The notes below the pieces were generated by a model. That model had not been told where the DNA came from. It made no database searches and worked only from the letters and a program-made list of their open reading frames with translations. A stretch of DNA of 64,000 nt. Origin: Strigamia acuminata (Eukaryota > Arthropoda > Chilopoda > Geophilomorpha > Linotaeniidae). The DNA is taken from contig OX442315.1 in assembly GCA_949358305.1 (NCBI GenBank), positions 33,134,427-33,198,426 on the forward strand, given 5' to 3'. Numbering within the stretch: the first letter of the stretch is position 1; every line of letters begins with the position of its first letter. Positions 24,791 through 38,405 of the stretch are shown here, one piece after another. The position numbers and the translations under genes are program-made.

Positions 24791-27700
24791 TTTACTAGAC
24801 TGCTGGAAACGTGGTGGACACCCAAAGATATACTTTGAGGTGACCACATGTTAAATCAATTCAAGTAATTAGGATGTGAAAAGTTAATTCATCGGGTCTA
24901 ACCTCTTAAACGCATATGGAAAAAAATTAAACACGTTTCAGTTAGAAATATTTTTCATTGGTATGCACAGGTCTTTACATTTATTTATTCTACATTCGGT
25001 CCATGAACACATTAAGCAAGTTAATAAATAATAACTACGGTACACATTCTTAGAGTTCTTAGCGATGCATCAAAATCTTTTTTTTTGTCAGTTTTAAATT
25101 TTAAATCAATATGTTCAGTTTTAGACGACTTTAATCATTCCCTGACACTGGCACAAAAGGCAATTTACTGCAAAATTGTCTTTTTTTTGCATTTGAGTAA
25201 ACGTTTTTGCAGGATTAAATTTCAATGATTGAACTTTTCAGTTTTATATATGTCAATCAACTTGATTTTCTTTGAGCACCTAATTACTCAAGATAAACTG
25301 CAGTTTCATCAATATTTAATTAAAAGTGAGTTTACTGGTAATCGAACAACTTGTTTTCTTTAATAAATAATGGGCAATTCAAAATTAATAAGACCACAGG
25401 GGGTTTTCAGAAACAATTTTGGATTTGGCATTTTAAACCATCTTGAAAAATTAATGAAAAAAAAATATAAAAAAATTACAAAATGATATGTCTGAGAGCT
25501 GCATATTTTATACATATTAATCGCCAATCGACAAATAATTTTTCCCGCTTTAAAACTGCTGAGTTGTTCCAGTTGGGCTGATACAGTAGAAGTTGATAAC
25601 CAATTGTGCATAAATTCCGTTTCTTCGTGGTTAAAGTATAAAATTCAAACATAAAAATTCCAAAAAAATAAAATAAATCCCAACCAAAACGACAAATGTA
25701 AATTTCTGCCGTTATCAAAAAATTCTATGCTGCTTTGATTTTATTTTCTGATCGCATTGAATTTGTTCCAAATAAAAATAGAATTTGATATCGTATTCGG
25801 AAACAATTTCCCACTTCCTTTTAATTTTAATTGAAGCAAATGGCAAAGTTGAAACTATAATTACAACTATAACCTACCAATTTTATTACTATTTAAGCTC
25901 CATAAAACAAATAAATTCAGCAAGCTTAAATTTAAAAAAATCTCACTTTAAACTTCTTTTAGCACAAACTCCATTACCCTTCTGAAATGCCATTAAAGGA
26001 TCACAGCTTTTGTTTGACGACGTAGATAATGTCATTTGGATAAACCAATTGCAATAAGCCTCAAATCATGTAATTTGTGGTATCTATTATGCTATGCTAT
26101 TTGTCTCCATTCTTTTAGCTAGTCAAACACATGACCTCTTTCCCATAGAGACTATGGACATGGAATCTACTGTATACACAGCAGTGCCACTTTGACTGCC
26201 GGTCTAAATGAATCGTATAACCATAACAACGTCAAGTGGACATAGCACTGACTCAAACCAACAAATAAATTACAAAAATCAAAGTAATAAGTATTCATAA
26301 GTACCACTTTAATAAATGCAACCCAAAAAACATATTTCAATCATATTTTCTTCTTCCGACTGATGATAAAATCAAATAGCACAGAATCCAAAGGAATCCA
26401 CGACCAGAAATCGAACAACAGATCTACTGATTGCCGGGTTAGGTTCATTAACTACGTTGCTATCGAGACTCCACAATAAAGCACGGGCTGGCAGTTCCAT
26501 TCCAAATTCTGTATTCTTTTGTCTGCGGCGCAGTTTGTCTTTTTCAGTCGCCGTAATGACCATAATCATACTTACTTTGTGATATTTATAATTCATATTA
26601 CTTTCGCACTCTGTCCCAGTCTTGTTTATTACAATTTCCAATTCCATTAAAATAAATATTCAGTCACTTCTGTACCAGCGACCCAGATTGTCCCTATGCA
26701 CGAGCAAGAGACTTAGTAAATGTTGACAGCGGACACACAGCATCCTGTTACAAAGAACAAGATAATCGCTTTTTAAAATTCTCAGTTTGGATCTCAAATA
26801 TTCACCTGCTGAATAATTCATTTATTTTTTTTTTTATAAAATAAACCTTGCTTGTAAGACACGTTCGTGTTCATTTGCGCGCTTTGTGCATCAACTTGCC
26901 ACGAAGAAATGTGAATAACATCAAACTCAACTGATTTCTAAAGAAAGTGAACTTTGTAAAACTTTCACAAACATTCACCCATGACCCCATTAAATTCCAG
27001 CAGGACTCAGGAGATTCCACAAAATGTTAGTCCATGTATAAGATATAAACAATATCAGCCTTAAAGTAAAACATGTTTTTGCTTTTACTTTGTTTTCTCT
27101 CCTATTTTATTCCTAATGTTAAAAAAAACCCATGATTTTAGTTCTTTGTTTGCTTAACAAAAAATATTTTTTTCTTCTCTTCAAGAAACATACCCAGGGA
27201 AATGGAATCCGTTCCATTATCTATGCCAACCAATCCAATTCGTTGTGTTTGTTGATGAATGTAATTCAAAGATATAAGATCGAGAAAATGCATGAGAAGT
27301 TCATCAATACAAATGTCAATTACGTGTATAGAAATATAGCCCATATATCATCCACACACCATGACTGACAGACGACTATACATTATTAACAACTCCCAGG
27401 AAGGAAAAAGAAAAAAGAAAAGAAAAAATATGATTAATGAAATAAACTTTCCACATACCGTAATCAGAAACCATTAATCCAAACCAGGCAAGCTTTTTTA
27501 GAGCTCTGAAATGCACTTACAAGCACTAAGTTCCAACTAATCATAAGTGAGTTACTGAAACTTGATCCCACCTTTTACTTTCAACAAACAAGTACGTACA
27601 AGACATCTGCTCTTCCAAATAAATAACCAAGATCACGACCATTAAAATAAAATGTTGCATAATGAGTGTAGAGAAAAGCACCCCGTGTTACTCCTTTGAT

Positions 27701-30411
27701 AACTCCAAAAGAGCATCACAACGTAATTTAATGAATGGAATTAAAAAGATATAAAAGAATCTGCTGTTTCTGTCTGAAAGAAGTTGAATTATCCTGACAG
27801 TCACGACAGTAAAATATGGCAGAAAATTTGTATGTGTACGCACAAGATAATTTCTAAGCAATCTAAGCTTAATAGCCAAGAATAAAATTAATAGATTTCA
27901 ATATACCCCCCCATTTGGCTCGCTTATGATAAACATCATTCAATGACATGACAGAATCTTGATGAACTAGACAACAGCGTAATCAACCAACCTCTCGGCT
28001 GTAAAGCGGTGATATCACCTCGACATTCGGTCTGGGATTAGTGCTGGTGGAGCCTTACCGAATAAAAGCAATTAAAATTCAACGGTTGCTCCATTAATTC
28101 AAAACGGATTTCGGTTGGTATTAATGAAATCGTTACAACAGCACAGTAACTTCCGTGTTGACAAAAGAGAGCAATCAAAACAAGCCGCCAACTGCAAATT
28201 AAATGCACTATGTTCATACGAACAAAAGTTATAAAACAATAAGCAGGTAAAATATGACGACAGTGAAAATAAAAACGTTTCGTAAGCCTCGCATTCATTG
28301 AATTCCCAACCAAACCCAATTAACTATTCAATCCCCATGAATGGACGTTGGGAATGACCTGTGTTGCTTCCTGAGTGGCCATTTCTTGCTTTCAGTTTGA
28401 GAAGGCTTAAGAAACTGGTTAATTTACGCACCGTGTCGGTAAAAATGATCAACACAAACATATATGATCAAAAGTGAAGACGATAGCTAAAGCTGCCCAA
28501 AGTCCCTGGAGAAAATTCATTCTGCTTTTTGCTCAACTCAATTTGCCCAGTGTTTTATAAGCTTGGCCTCCGTTTGTCAACATGATCTTCCAGCACTAAT
28601 TGCATTTTCCTCGGGTCAAACGTCCGAAGAGATTGCAGGGTTGAGATTAAAATCAAGCAGACTAACACATAAAACCTTTCACAGCATGCTTTGCTTATAT
28701 TCAATTTAAAAACAATATTTCTTGCAATAAAAATTTTCATTACTACGAGCAAATCTTATTTCCTTCAACAAAGTCACGCTTCGCCATTGCCAAACAATTT
28801 ATACACCGTATAATTAAACTCTAACTCGAGGGATTTGCCCTATAAAGTTAATTTAATTACGTTAAAAACTTTTTAAAAAATCCATAATAAAATAAAGTGA
28901 TGCGTAATCCAGAGTTAAAGCCAAAGGTCATGTTTTCTGCATGGTCGTTATTAATTAGTAATTTTTTTGGCTTGTTATCAATGTCTTATCCAACAAGGGT
29001 TTTAATTAACACACATTTTTGTTGATTTTAAAGGAGTTTGTAAAATTTCCATCAAACATTATAAAAATTTCAACATTTCTTGCTACGACCAAAACTTTCA
29101 TTAAGTCCAGCAACGCAACGTCTTCCTCTTGAGGCTTCTGGCTGACCAAAATTTAAAGAATGTGTGTTATAATAAGATTGGTCATATAAACCCTTACATA
29201 CCTGATCCCTGAGCTAAACCTAAAAATCGATAAAGATTCCTGACAGTGGACAGGTGACCACACCTTTTAAATCTGTTGGTAAAAGCATCCGGTAATCCTT
29301 ACAAGTTGCTGCTAATGAAAACACAACAAAACATCCTCTGTTCACGTGTTCAGCCCAAGCAGCACACTTTGGTGTTTGTTGTCATCCTTGTTGACGTGGA
29401 AAAATTTGTTTTTTGTAACATGGTCAACAGAAGTAAAAGTGCACTTGCAAAAAAAGCAAACAGAAATTCTAACCCAAAGAAATGGGGACCGCACACACCT
29501 AGCGCGGCACAATATACAGCGACGGCAATACACCGCGACAAATTATTAAAAAAAAAAAAACTCACAACAATACTAGTATACCGCGACACAGTCTATCGCA
29601 ATCGCAACTCAAAATTGTTGTTGTGTTTTTTGACATTGGTGCGCGAACTGTAGCTTAGGTTGCGGTGACCTCGATTCGCAACCGAATGCAGATGCAAACT
29701 CTTTCTTCCATAGGGGCTAACTGACCCGCATACTGCGCATGTGTAACTAAGAGAAAGGATTTTTTCCACAGTACAAAATAACAATTTCATTAAGCAAAGT
29801 CCATTCCTGTCCATTACAAAACCCAAGATCCGCTCGAGAGCCCCTATTGGATTATTTGGATTCATTTCACTGTAAAAGTTAATGACATTTTAATAATTTC
29901 AACAAGTCTGGAAGATTTTGAACTACATTCACAAAAGAAAAATTTATTTGGAAGTAAATCTCATTTGAATATCTTTTGTCTGGTTTGGAAACGACCTTTC
30001 GTCTACAATACGAGTTTCTGGTCGCGTCAAACCAGCTGGATGTCCAAATGCTCTTAAGATTTTGGTTTCGTGCCAAAGCAAGAACGTTTTCTGCCCATAA
30101 GTCAAATCGTGGTTTGTACAGTTTAGACAGACAACTGCGGGCAGCTGGAGTAACCAAAACGTGATAATAGTGAGCGAAACAAACAAAAAAAAGACAACAG
30201 AGAATCAATATATTTATGAGTACCTTCAATTTCGAAGTTTAAATTAAGTTACCGGTACTCTAGCGACTTTAGTTGTTTGTATAATGCGTTATAGCAATGC
30301 AAAAATCTTTTATGCATTTATGGATTTTGGCTCAATTATAATCTAATCTACAAATAAGTATGTATAAGTTGTTTGGACACTTATAATTGCGACTGAAATA
30401 GACAAACAGCC
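24791..30411. other. Noncoding AT-rich region
   Basis: No gene was recognised. Short open frames exist on both strands, including overlapping minus-strand frames at 29879-30229, but none has a recognisable domain, and the opposite strand is also open, which argues against selection. The 29490-29720 part is richer in CpG (CGCGGCAC, CCGCGAC, GCGCGAAC) than its surroundings and might be a decayed element or a regulatory patch. Confidence 0.45.
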
Positions 30412-30495
30412 TGGATTCAAGAATCCTGAACTTGGAGTTGAACCTCAGACCTCCTGACAGCCGGTCAAGTGCACTGCCAATTACAGTGTTACCAT
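30412..30495 (-). repeat. tRNA-derived SINE remnant
   Basis: Read on the minus strand, an A-box-like segment (TTGGCAGTGCACTTGACCGG) is followed about 15 nt later by a B-box (GAGGTTCAACTCC). These are the two halves of a tRNA-type RNA polymerase III promoter. The sequence does not fold as a good tRNA, because its T-stem and acceptor stem are mismatched, so a SINE head or tRNA pseudogene is more likely than a working tRNA gene. Confidence 0.5.
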
Positions 30496-30594
30496 ATTAC
30501 CGCGCTTTTGGTGAATTTTAACAGGTGTACGATTGACACTATGAGCGAGACAAACAAAAGCTGATAAAATTCTTCAGTTTTAGTGACACCTCAA

Positions 30595-30973
30595 TTAACC
30601 CTAGCCGTTCCAACCTAAAAATCCCTTACTCACCCAACACGGGTCATTTTTTACCCAAAGCCAAAAAAAAATTTCAAAAAATTTATAAAAATAATTCTAT
30701 TTTTTTACTATTTCGTGTTTGTGAAGAAATTTAGGCAATTCGGTATTTGTCGAAAGAGTATGACAAAAATAATTGAAATTGAATGCCAAAGTAGTGGGTA
30801 AACAAAGGACTAATGGGAAAAGTTTTTTTTTTAGATTTATAAATCTATTATTTTTTTTACTGTTTGTCATGATATAATTACATTTTACTAAGAAAATCCC
30901 ATTAGTTTTGAGAAAAAAATAAAACACTTTTGGAAGTCAAAATTGACCCTAAGGTTGGAGCGGGGAGGGTTAA
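30595..30973. repeat. piggyBac-like MITE, copy 2
   Basis: TTAA at 30595-30598 and 30970-30973 encloses CCCTAGCCGTTCCAACCTA at the left and TAAGGTTGGAGCGGGGAGGG at the right. The interior is colinear with 18796-19191: GGGTCATTTTTTACCC, then GTGAAGAAATTTAGGCAATT, then GGAAGTCAAAATTGACCC. It is noncoding. Confidence 0.8.
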
Positions 30974-33900
30974 TAAAGACAGTTCAAAATGGTTAAGAAA
31001 TGTCCCAAAATAAAGTTTATATTCATAACTAAACATGTAAAAAATACATTTTTTTGGTAAAAGCTTCATACCAATGCTAAATGCTCAAATTCTGCAGTGA
31101 CTGCGAGTTGAAACAAACTTACAAACAAACAAACGGTCATGTCAAGATAAATAAGAGCCTTCAACAAGTAAATATATACAAAAAAACGTATTTTTGGAAA
31201 AGGTTTTTTTTATATTGCCATGAGCAAAAAGACAAATGGAAACAAAACGGCAGAAGTTGAAACAAACAAACAAACAAATAGTCAAGTTAAATAAAACCCT
31301 TTAAAAAGCATTCATTTCAATGCGCACATCTTTGAATTTGATAAGAAAATTAAAGTTTTATGTGACAAATGGCGCAAAGATCAAAGTAAACATTAGATTA
31401 TTATTTTTAATTTAATTTTCACACAATTTATGCCATTTACAACTTTAATTTTCTTGAAGGTCATAGGAAGAGAAATGAAAAATTTCTCTAATCTTTGAAA
31501 TAACCTTAAAAAAAGTTATATAATGTTTTTTTCTGTTAAACTTACAGGATATTATGAAAAATCATTGTCAAACTTCTAAGCAAACAGTAGTTGTTCCGCC
31601 AATACAATTATCCAGAATTTATAAATACTGTCACCAGGTGGAATTATTTATATGTTTATACATTTGCTATTATTATTATTATTATTAAATACACCTAAAT
31701 AAAGAATTTTGAGTGGATCATGCAGGAACTGTGTTTGGACAAAATCAGATGAGAATATCAAACAACAAACTGAAGCATAACCCTAGGGTGTAAGATTTTT
31801 AAGTTAATTTTTAGAACATTATTTCCTAATTTATTTTGTTATTGCAGTTTTAAAACAATCCGTAGTTTGAATCATCAACAACCTTCCGCTTTGCTGCACA
31901 TTATCATTTCTTTACATCTTTATATTATCATAGTACAATTCTAAACTAAATGTTTTCATATTATTCCAGCCAGAATCAACATTATTTTGTACTATTTAAT
32001 CCACCGCAAAATAAATTCACTGTATTAATCATTTTGAACTCTCATAATTAAAAACATGAAAAACATTGAAATTTTGACTTATCTTGATATTTTGCCGAGA
32101 CAAATAAAAACCATGCTTTTTGGGTAAAAACACGATACATTGTGGTTAAAAAAGGTTTACATTTCTTAAAACAGGAACAAAAAAATCATAATTAAGAAAA
32201 TATGACTAAAAACTAGACTTCCGTTCACGCGTTATCCGATCTCGTACACAAAAGCGCCGCCACGATACTGGCTTCCCTGCACGACTCTGCGCATCACATA
32301 CGTCACCCCAGCAACAGTTTAGTTTTATTTGAGTGAGTTCAATGCAAAAATTCAGTTTTAAAACTTTAAGGTAAATATTTAAAAAATACAAACTTCATAC
32401 TTTTATACATTATGAATTTTTAACATGCTGTGTAAAATTCTGCAATAATATTGATGCTTTAATATTCAACTATTCATCAAGCAGATGTTTATAATTTTCC
32501 TTCATCATTAAAATCTCCACAGATGTAATGACAAAAATACTGCGGTGATATTAAGCATGAACTATAAATGGAATTTGAAATAACTAGGGACCATAAACAC
32601 TTTTCATACATATCTCATGTGGAATTTTCAAACATAAAACTAAACAAGACTATTCTTTTTTATTGCAACTTCCCCTTTAGATAAAAAACCGGTATATATA
32701 TTTTTAAAACAAAGAAAATAAATCAGAAACGCCAAAAACAATAAACTCCATTTCATTTCTCAGACGCATTTAAAGAAATAAAAGAAAGGAAAAAACAATA
32801 GAAAAGTGGATAAAACTCTATCAGCATATGGACTTCCTAATTTATGAGCCTTAAAGGAAATAAAATTCACAATGTAGGTTATTATAGCGGAACATTTTTC
32901 TTTTCTTTTCTTTTTTAAACATCGTAACAAATGTTACTTTTTAAAGGTTAGAAATGAAGTTTGTGCAATTAAACCCACCAAAAAATATTATTTTACAACT
33001 AAACTTCATTTTATACCATCAAACCATATTGTTAACACCTTTCTTTTATTGTTTCACTTAAAGAAAGAAACCATTTCAAGTTTCCTTTTTATACTCAACC
33101 ACAACGCAGCAGGAGCGCAACCAAAATCGATAAAACAAAATATATTAAAATAATTTTTTAAAAAAGAAATAAAATAAAATTTCAATTTTCAGAGTTTTAG
33201 TCACAAAATGATACCCAATATGCGCAACTTATTTATCATACGTAACATAATATTTCCCTTTATTTTCAGTGCATGGCAGATAAAATTCTCTGCTCCAATT
33301 ACAACAATATCTACTCCAAAATCCACAAGCCAAAATTCAAAATAGGTTTAATCGTAGGTCAAACTTCCAATTGTTACAATGCTTACACCATCAACAAACG
33401 TGAGTAGAAGTAGAATTGTGTTGCAAGAAGTGGGCCATAATCCATTCATAGGGTAAAAATAAAAGAATTTTAATTGGCATTTCCTTGTAAAACCCAAAAC
33501 TAAATTCTAAACAGTTACAAAAACGAAATAATCTCACGCACACGTTTGTTACTTCTTGAAGTGAGAGACTCGGAGCACGTCTTATTCTATGGGTGGCTTT
33601 ATTCGGACTTGGGGTTAAAACTGTACATGGGCAGACATGGTTATATGACACTAAATAAGTAGACTAAATAATCATTGGCACCACTCCGCACTACTGTAAT
33701 GTATACACAACATTCCAACAATATTCACACCAACATCGGCTTGATTTTGTCTTCTGTTTTTGTTTTTGTTCTGTTTTTGTGGAAACAACAAAATCTGCAG
33801 TAATAAAAGTTGTCATCAGGCATTGTTGAATTAAAAGTAGAGTCTAGTAGAAACCTCAACAATAAACATAATCAACAGCCCTGATGCCATTTTTGTTTAT

Positions 33901-36900
33901 TGTTGACTTTTCTCTACTGAAAGCCCAATTAAAGTTAATTATTATTCATTATGATGACACATTATTATCCCAAGAAGACGTATCACATGTCTTTTGTTTT
34001 GCGACATGACAAGATAGATTGTGTCTTAATTGAAAATGCTAAAAGCATTCATTTTCAGACAATAGTACTCCACAAGTTGACAACTTCTCATTCGCTGTTG
34101 AAGTACATCGCAGAGTGAGCCTCTACTCTAACCAATCATGAAACAGATGTAAGTGAAGTTACTTTCGAAATAAACTAGTTGATCAACTTCAGTCATGATT
34201 CCCAGTTCTTTATTTGCTTACAGCTGTCATCTGTTATTTTATTTTGAATATAACTGTCTGGGATTGGTTGTTTACTGCTTTCTAGCTGCTGCTTGCACAA
34301 ACTGAAGCGAACACAATTCCATCACTTCCTACATTTTCTGCATCAACTTCTTTGCCGGCACGAACATAAATGTGAACTTTCCTTTAGAGTAGCCGCATTC
34401 AAAAACTAAAATATTTTGTGTTTTACTTCAATTTTAAACCAAAAATGACATCATTTGACCAAGTATGGAGTGTAGGACCATACATCTTTGCTGCGAAATT
34501 GTCGCAATTTCGTGAAACAAATCGCAAATACATAAATCACGCAAGAACTTCGTCCCAATAAAAGCGCAACAAAGAAATTTCCTTTTCAATAACAAATACA
34601 ATACGCAATAAATTCAAAGTCGAGACATTTACGATCCGCCCCTTTCCATCCCACAGTGTGCAGACAATGCCTCTTGGAGTATACACAAGTTCATTTTCGA
34701 TCACACTTCATGCCCGCTTTCGAGCAAAAGGTTTTCAATTCTCATGTTGTCTGAGCTGCACTTGGCGAGTGTTATCGACATGCACCGACTGCAAATTCAA
34801 GCAAACAGACTTTGGCCTTTTCCAATGTAATCACTTGGCATTTATTAACTGACATGCCACGTGCAATTCCCGCACGACACGGATGAGTGATAATGTTTAA
34901 TTTATTTAACATTTAGGATACTATTCCCAATCTATCCTGTTCACTTCTTGCTCCTTCGGATACCAATTTTCCATTTTATAATTAAACTTCGTCACACCAC
35001 TTTAACCACTTATAGCCAATTTATCAAACAAAAAAAAAATTAATCCTTTCAAATTAAATCTAAACCAATCAATTTTTTCTTCCAAAACCAGATATTTCAT
35101 TCAAATCTCAACACGTCCAATATTTATTGGACTTTTTTTCTCTTCCAATTTGCTAAAGGAAATAGATATTCGAGAAAGGACGCAAGATGGAAAGAGAGAC
35201 TCTGAAAATCAATTTTCACTTGACCTTCGAGTTCATTGATACGTGCTGATGGTAAATAAAGCGATATGGCATAAAACAAATCATCTGGTTTGCGTCAAAA
35301 ATCAGACATTTCCCCTCTCTCGATTTGATAGACAACTAACATACCACAACACGATGCCATTCCGCTTTAGGGCGTGACACTCGAAATCGTTGACTCTTCT
35401 GTGCTCACCCATCTCTCCACGCACGATCACCATCCAGACCATAAACTTTTAATCGAATCTCCTAACGAGCGATGTGTAATACACTAATACACATGCAGCA
35501 TTGACAGCAAAACTCGTAACCCGAGCACATAAAACGCTACACGGAACCCCGGTTGTTAACTTGCCCTCGTGAAGACTCAAAAGAAAAAAACTCTTGGGAG
35601 GTGAGCAAGAAACTAAAAGTCGACTTTTACATGCTTCAACTGTAGGCATAAAAATAAAAATATTTTAGATAACATCCACAGATATATATAAAAAAAATCA
35701 ATTTAGACACTTTTATATCTTTCACCCCTCAGACTGCAGTAACAGTTTTCTCAGCTTTATCTTGTCGAAGACGTCGACACGGGCAAACAAATGCGGAAGT
35801 GGAGAATCAGCTTTAACAATTGCCTCGCTTCTCTCGTTCTAAATTCCACTTATTTTACTTAGCACAAACTACTGTGGCTCGCGCCTGCCAGACTGATTAA
35901 GAAGATTTCTAGCCACCCGGCTAAAGTGACGTTTATTAATTCCAAACGCTGAAATATACATATTTTTTTTTTAATATATATTTTTTTATTATAATAAATG
36001 ATGGTTCTTTAGATTTACAAAGCTTTTCCTTTAGTTTTCGGTACCTTTGGGGCTGTGGTCCTGTATAGAAAAGCTCTTGTACGTTCAATCCGCCATCAAT
36101 CAAAATGATTTATAGCATCTTGCTGTACATCTTTCATTTTATAATCAGTTTAACCATAGATCAATGAAGATAAACATAACAAAAGTAAGATAGATATGGG
36201 TTGGGACAAGTTCTCAGCCACCTTAAGCGATTGAGCAAACAGTTTTGTGCATATCATTATATTTACGACGGTGCAATTTAGAATAACAAAAGATTAACCT
36301 CAAGTTATTAGTAAGAAACTATATATAGTTCTAGAAAGACGACATCTGAATATAAAATTATCGCTTCTAGTTATACACTGTATGCTTCAAATTACGTGGA
36401 TTGGAGTGTGCTTGCAGGCAAATCCGTTTGCTATGTGACAGTTTCTACATTTTAAAGATGTCATAAATGATTTACTGTCGGTCTAAGATCTTGATTCTAA
36501 AGTTTGTTTCGCATAAAAATTTACTTTCAATTGCATTCCAGAGTTTTATATCAAATAAAATTAATTTCCATGACAAGAGCGCTAAAGTTATGTGGACCAC
36601 AGAACTCTCACAGCTCTAATGACTTCTTTGCACATGCAGTTCAAATTGATTTACATATTTATGTAGAAAAGGATCATACCTGTTGTCAAATAGAATTATT
36701 TGAACGTACAAAAACATCTGTGGATGTAAAGAAAAAAATCGTAATTAATTTTCCTTTTGAAATTATTGTTGGCATGGCAAAACCATGCATGCCGGTATGC
36801 TAAATCTTACGCAACTCAACAGAAGTATTTGCAATCCCTCTTGAGACGTCCTACTTGAATTCCCAATTTTCTGTTCTAATTATGCTCTTCGCCAACGATT

Positions 36901-36912
36901 CCCATCATCTTT
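30974..36912. other. Noncoding AT-rich region
   Basis: No supportable gene was seen. Contents are an ATT microsatellite (about 31669-31687), a small GC-richer island at about 32216-32320 on an otherwise A/T background, a partial family C repeat (34394-34456), and a less AT-rich block at 35330-35600. A plus-strand frame at about 33510-33660 is open for roughly 50 codons but matches nothing recognised. Confidence 0.45.
34394..34456. repeat. Family C inverted-repeat element, partial copy 2
   Basis: Starting GCATTCAAAAACTAAAATAT, about 60 nt match the left end of 12421-12614 almost exactly, including TGTGTTTTACTTCAATTTTA and a following TGACATCATTT. The right half is missing, so this is a truncated copy. 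Confidence 0.6.
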
Positions 36913-37000
36913 TTAACCCTAACAGTACCAACCTAAAAAAAATTCATTACTCACCCAACCCGGGTCATTTTTGACCCATAGCCAAAAAAATTCAAAACAA
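36913..37000. repeat. piggyBac-like MITE, left end only
   Basis: TTAACCCTAACAGTACCAACCTA and GGGTCATTTTTGACCCATAG match the left parts of 18796-19191 and 30595-30973. No matching GGGTTAA right end was found within the next 700 nt, so the copy is truncated or rearranged. Confidence 0.6.
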
Positions 37001-37986
37001 CGTCTGGTCGCAGATAATGATAACATTTTTTCTACATTTCGCAATTTCCGCTAAAGTAACTTCGATAAAAAATTAATTTTCCTTTATATGATCTAAGCAT
37101 AAAAACCTTTTTTTTAAAAAAAAAATTAAAAATAATGAAACCTCAAAAGTCAAAACATAGACCATTGACACGTTGACAGTTCCATAACTTTCAATCTGCA
37201 ACGTTAACCTGCAGATTTTCCTTCTTTTCTAAATGCAAATAACTGAAAAACGACACCGGTAGTGGTCACATAAAAATGCAAACAACGCAAGATTTGTGCA
37301 AGCGAGCGAGTCGAACGAGTGATAACACTTACCCGTTCTACGACATCACATCAGAAGGAAGACAAAAGGAGGAAGACTTAAGCGAGTCATAATTCCGACA
37401 AAGAGCAGGCAAACACGTGCGAGCTGCCAGAACGGCGCGTGGAACCAATGATGAGATCTCAACACACAGTTCCACCAAAATAGACTCATCCAATCCACAG
37501 CAAAGGGGTGTCACAAGCGCAACGCAACGGCGTGTGCCACCGAATTCCATTTATAAATAAACAAAACAAATGCTAACCATAAAAGCAACACCTACCAACA
37601 ACACAAAAACACATAAATAAAACAATTTACCATTCACAAATAGAATTTACAAAAAAAAAAAAAAAAATTATCTACACCGGAAGTAAATTCACCAACAGAT
37701 TGTCCAAACCTTGTTTTCGAAACCTAAAACCTTAATCATATCTTATTATCATCGCATTGTGTCTCAAGTGTCCACGATTGTGATACTAAAGCACGAATCT
37801 CACCACTAATTTAGGAAATATAGAAGATAATAATGATTTTGTTCCATCAACCTCCAGTCCTCCACCTCAGCTAAAACGCCTACAGAACCTTTGCACTAAA
37901 TTGACCTCATCAAGACTGTGAAGACGATTAATAATCGTGCGAAGAGAATAAAAAAGGACCAAGAAATTGTACGACTACAGTGAACT
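37001..37986. other. Noncoding region
   Basis: Nothing supportable as a gene was seen. A less AT-rich block at 37280-37560 contains a short minus-strand open frame without recognisable domains, and an A-run sits at about 37651-37667. Confidence 0.4.
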
Positions 37987-38405
37987 CCCTCTATACTCGA
38001 GTTGCACTCAAAAAGGCACTTTACAAGGTGTACTTCCATTGGTCGAGCCAGTTTACTATAAACTCCAGACTGTATACTACTACTAGGAGAAGTAGTTTTG
38101 ATTTTTATTTATTGTTGTGATTGTTAGGACTAGTTTAGTTAATGTTACTTTGATTTTATTTAATAAAAAATGTTATTTCCATCATTAAAATGAAGTTTTA
38201 CACATTAAAAAATGTCAAACTCATGTTTGTTGTGTTTATTGCTTACATCATCTGGAAGTTTGAATTTTAGGCCGTTGCCTAGGCAATCGATGCAATTCTG
38301 GTGTTTGGGTCTACTTTTCCGGATCACTACACCAGTAAACTGGCTCGACCAATGGGAGTACACCTTGTAAAGTGCCTTTTTGAGTGCAATTCGAGTATAG
38401 ACCTG
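37987..38405. repeat. Inverted-repeat MITE, family B, copy 2
   Basis: Left end CCTCTATACTCGAGTTGCAC pairs with right end GTGCAATTCGAGTATAGACC. The arms continue through AAAAAGGCACTTTACAAGGTG and CCATTGGTCGAGCCAG. Internal phrases CATGTTTGTT, GATCACTACACCAGTAAA and CTGGCTCGACCAATGGGA parallel the copy at 22707-23109. The CAGTG start at about 37978 may be the true outer end. Confidence 0.75.

Noticed and set aside
29276-30229. Cluster of open frames up to 125 residues on both strands
   Set aside because: Both strands are open at once, no start context or splice sites support a gene, and no peptide is recognisable.
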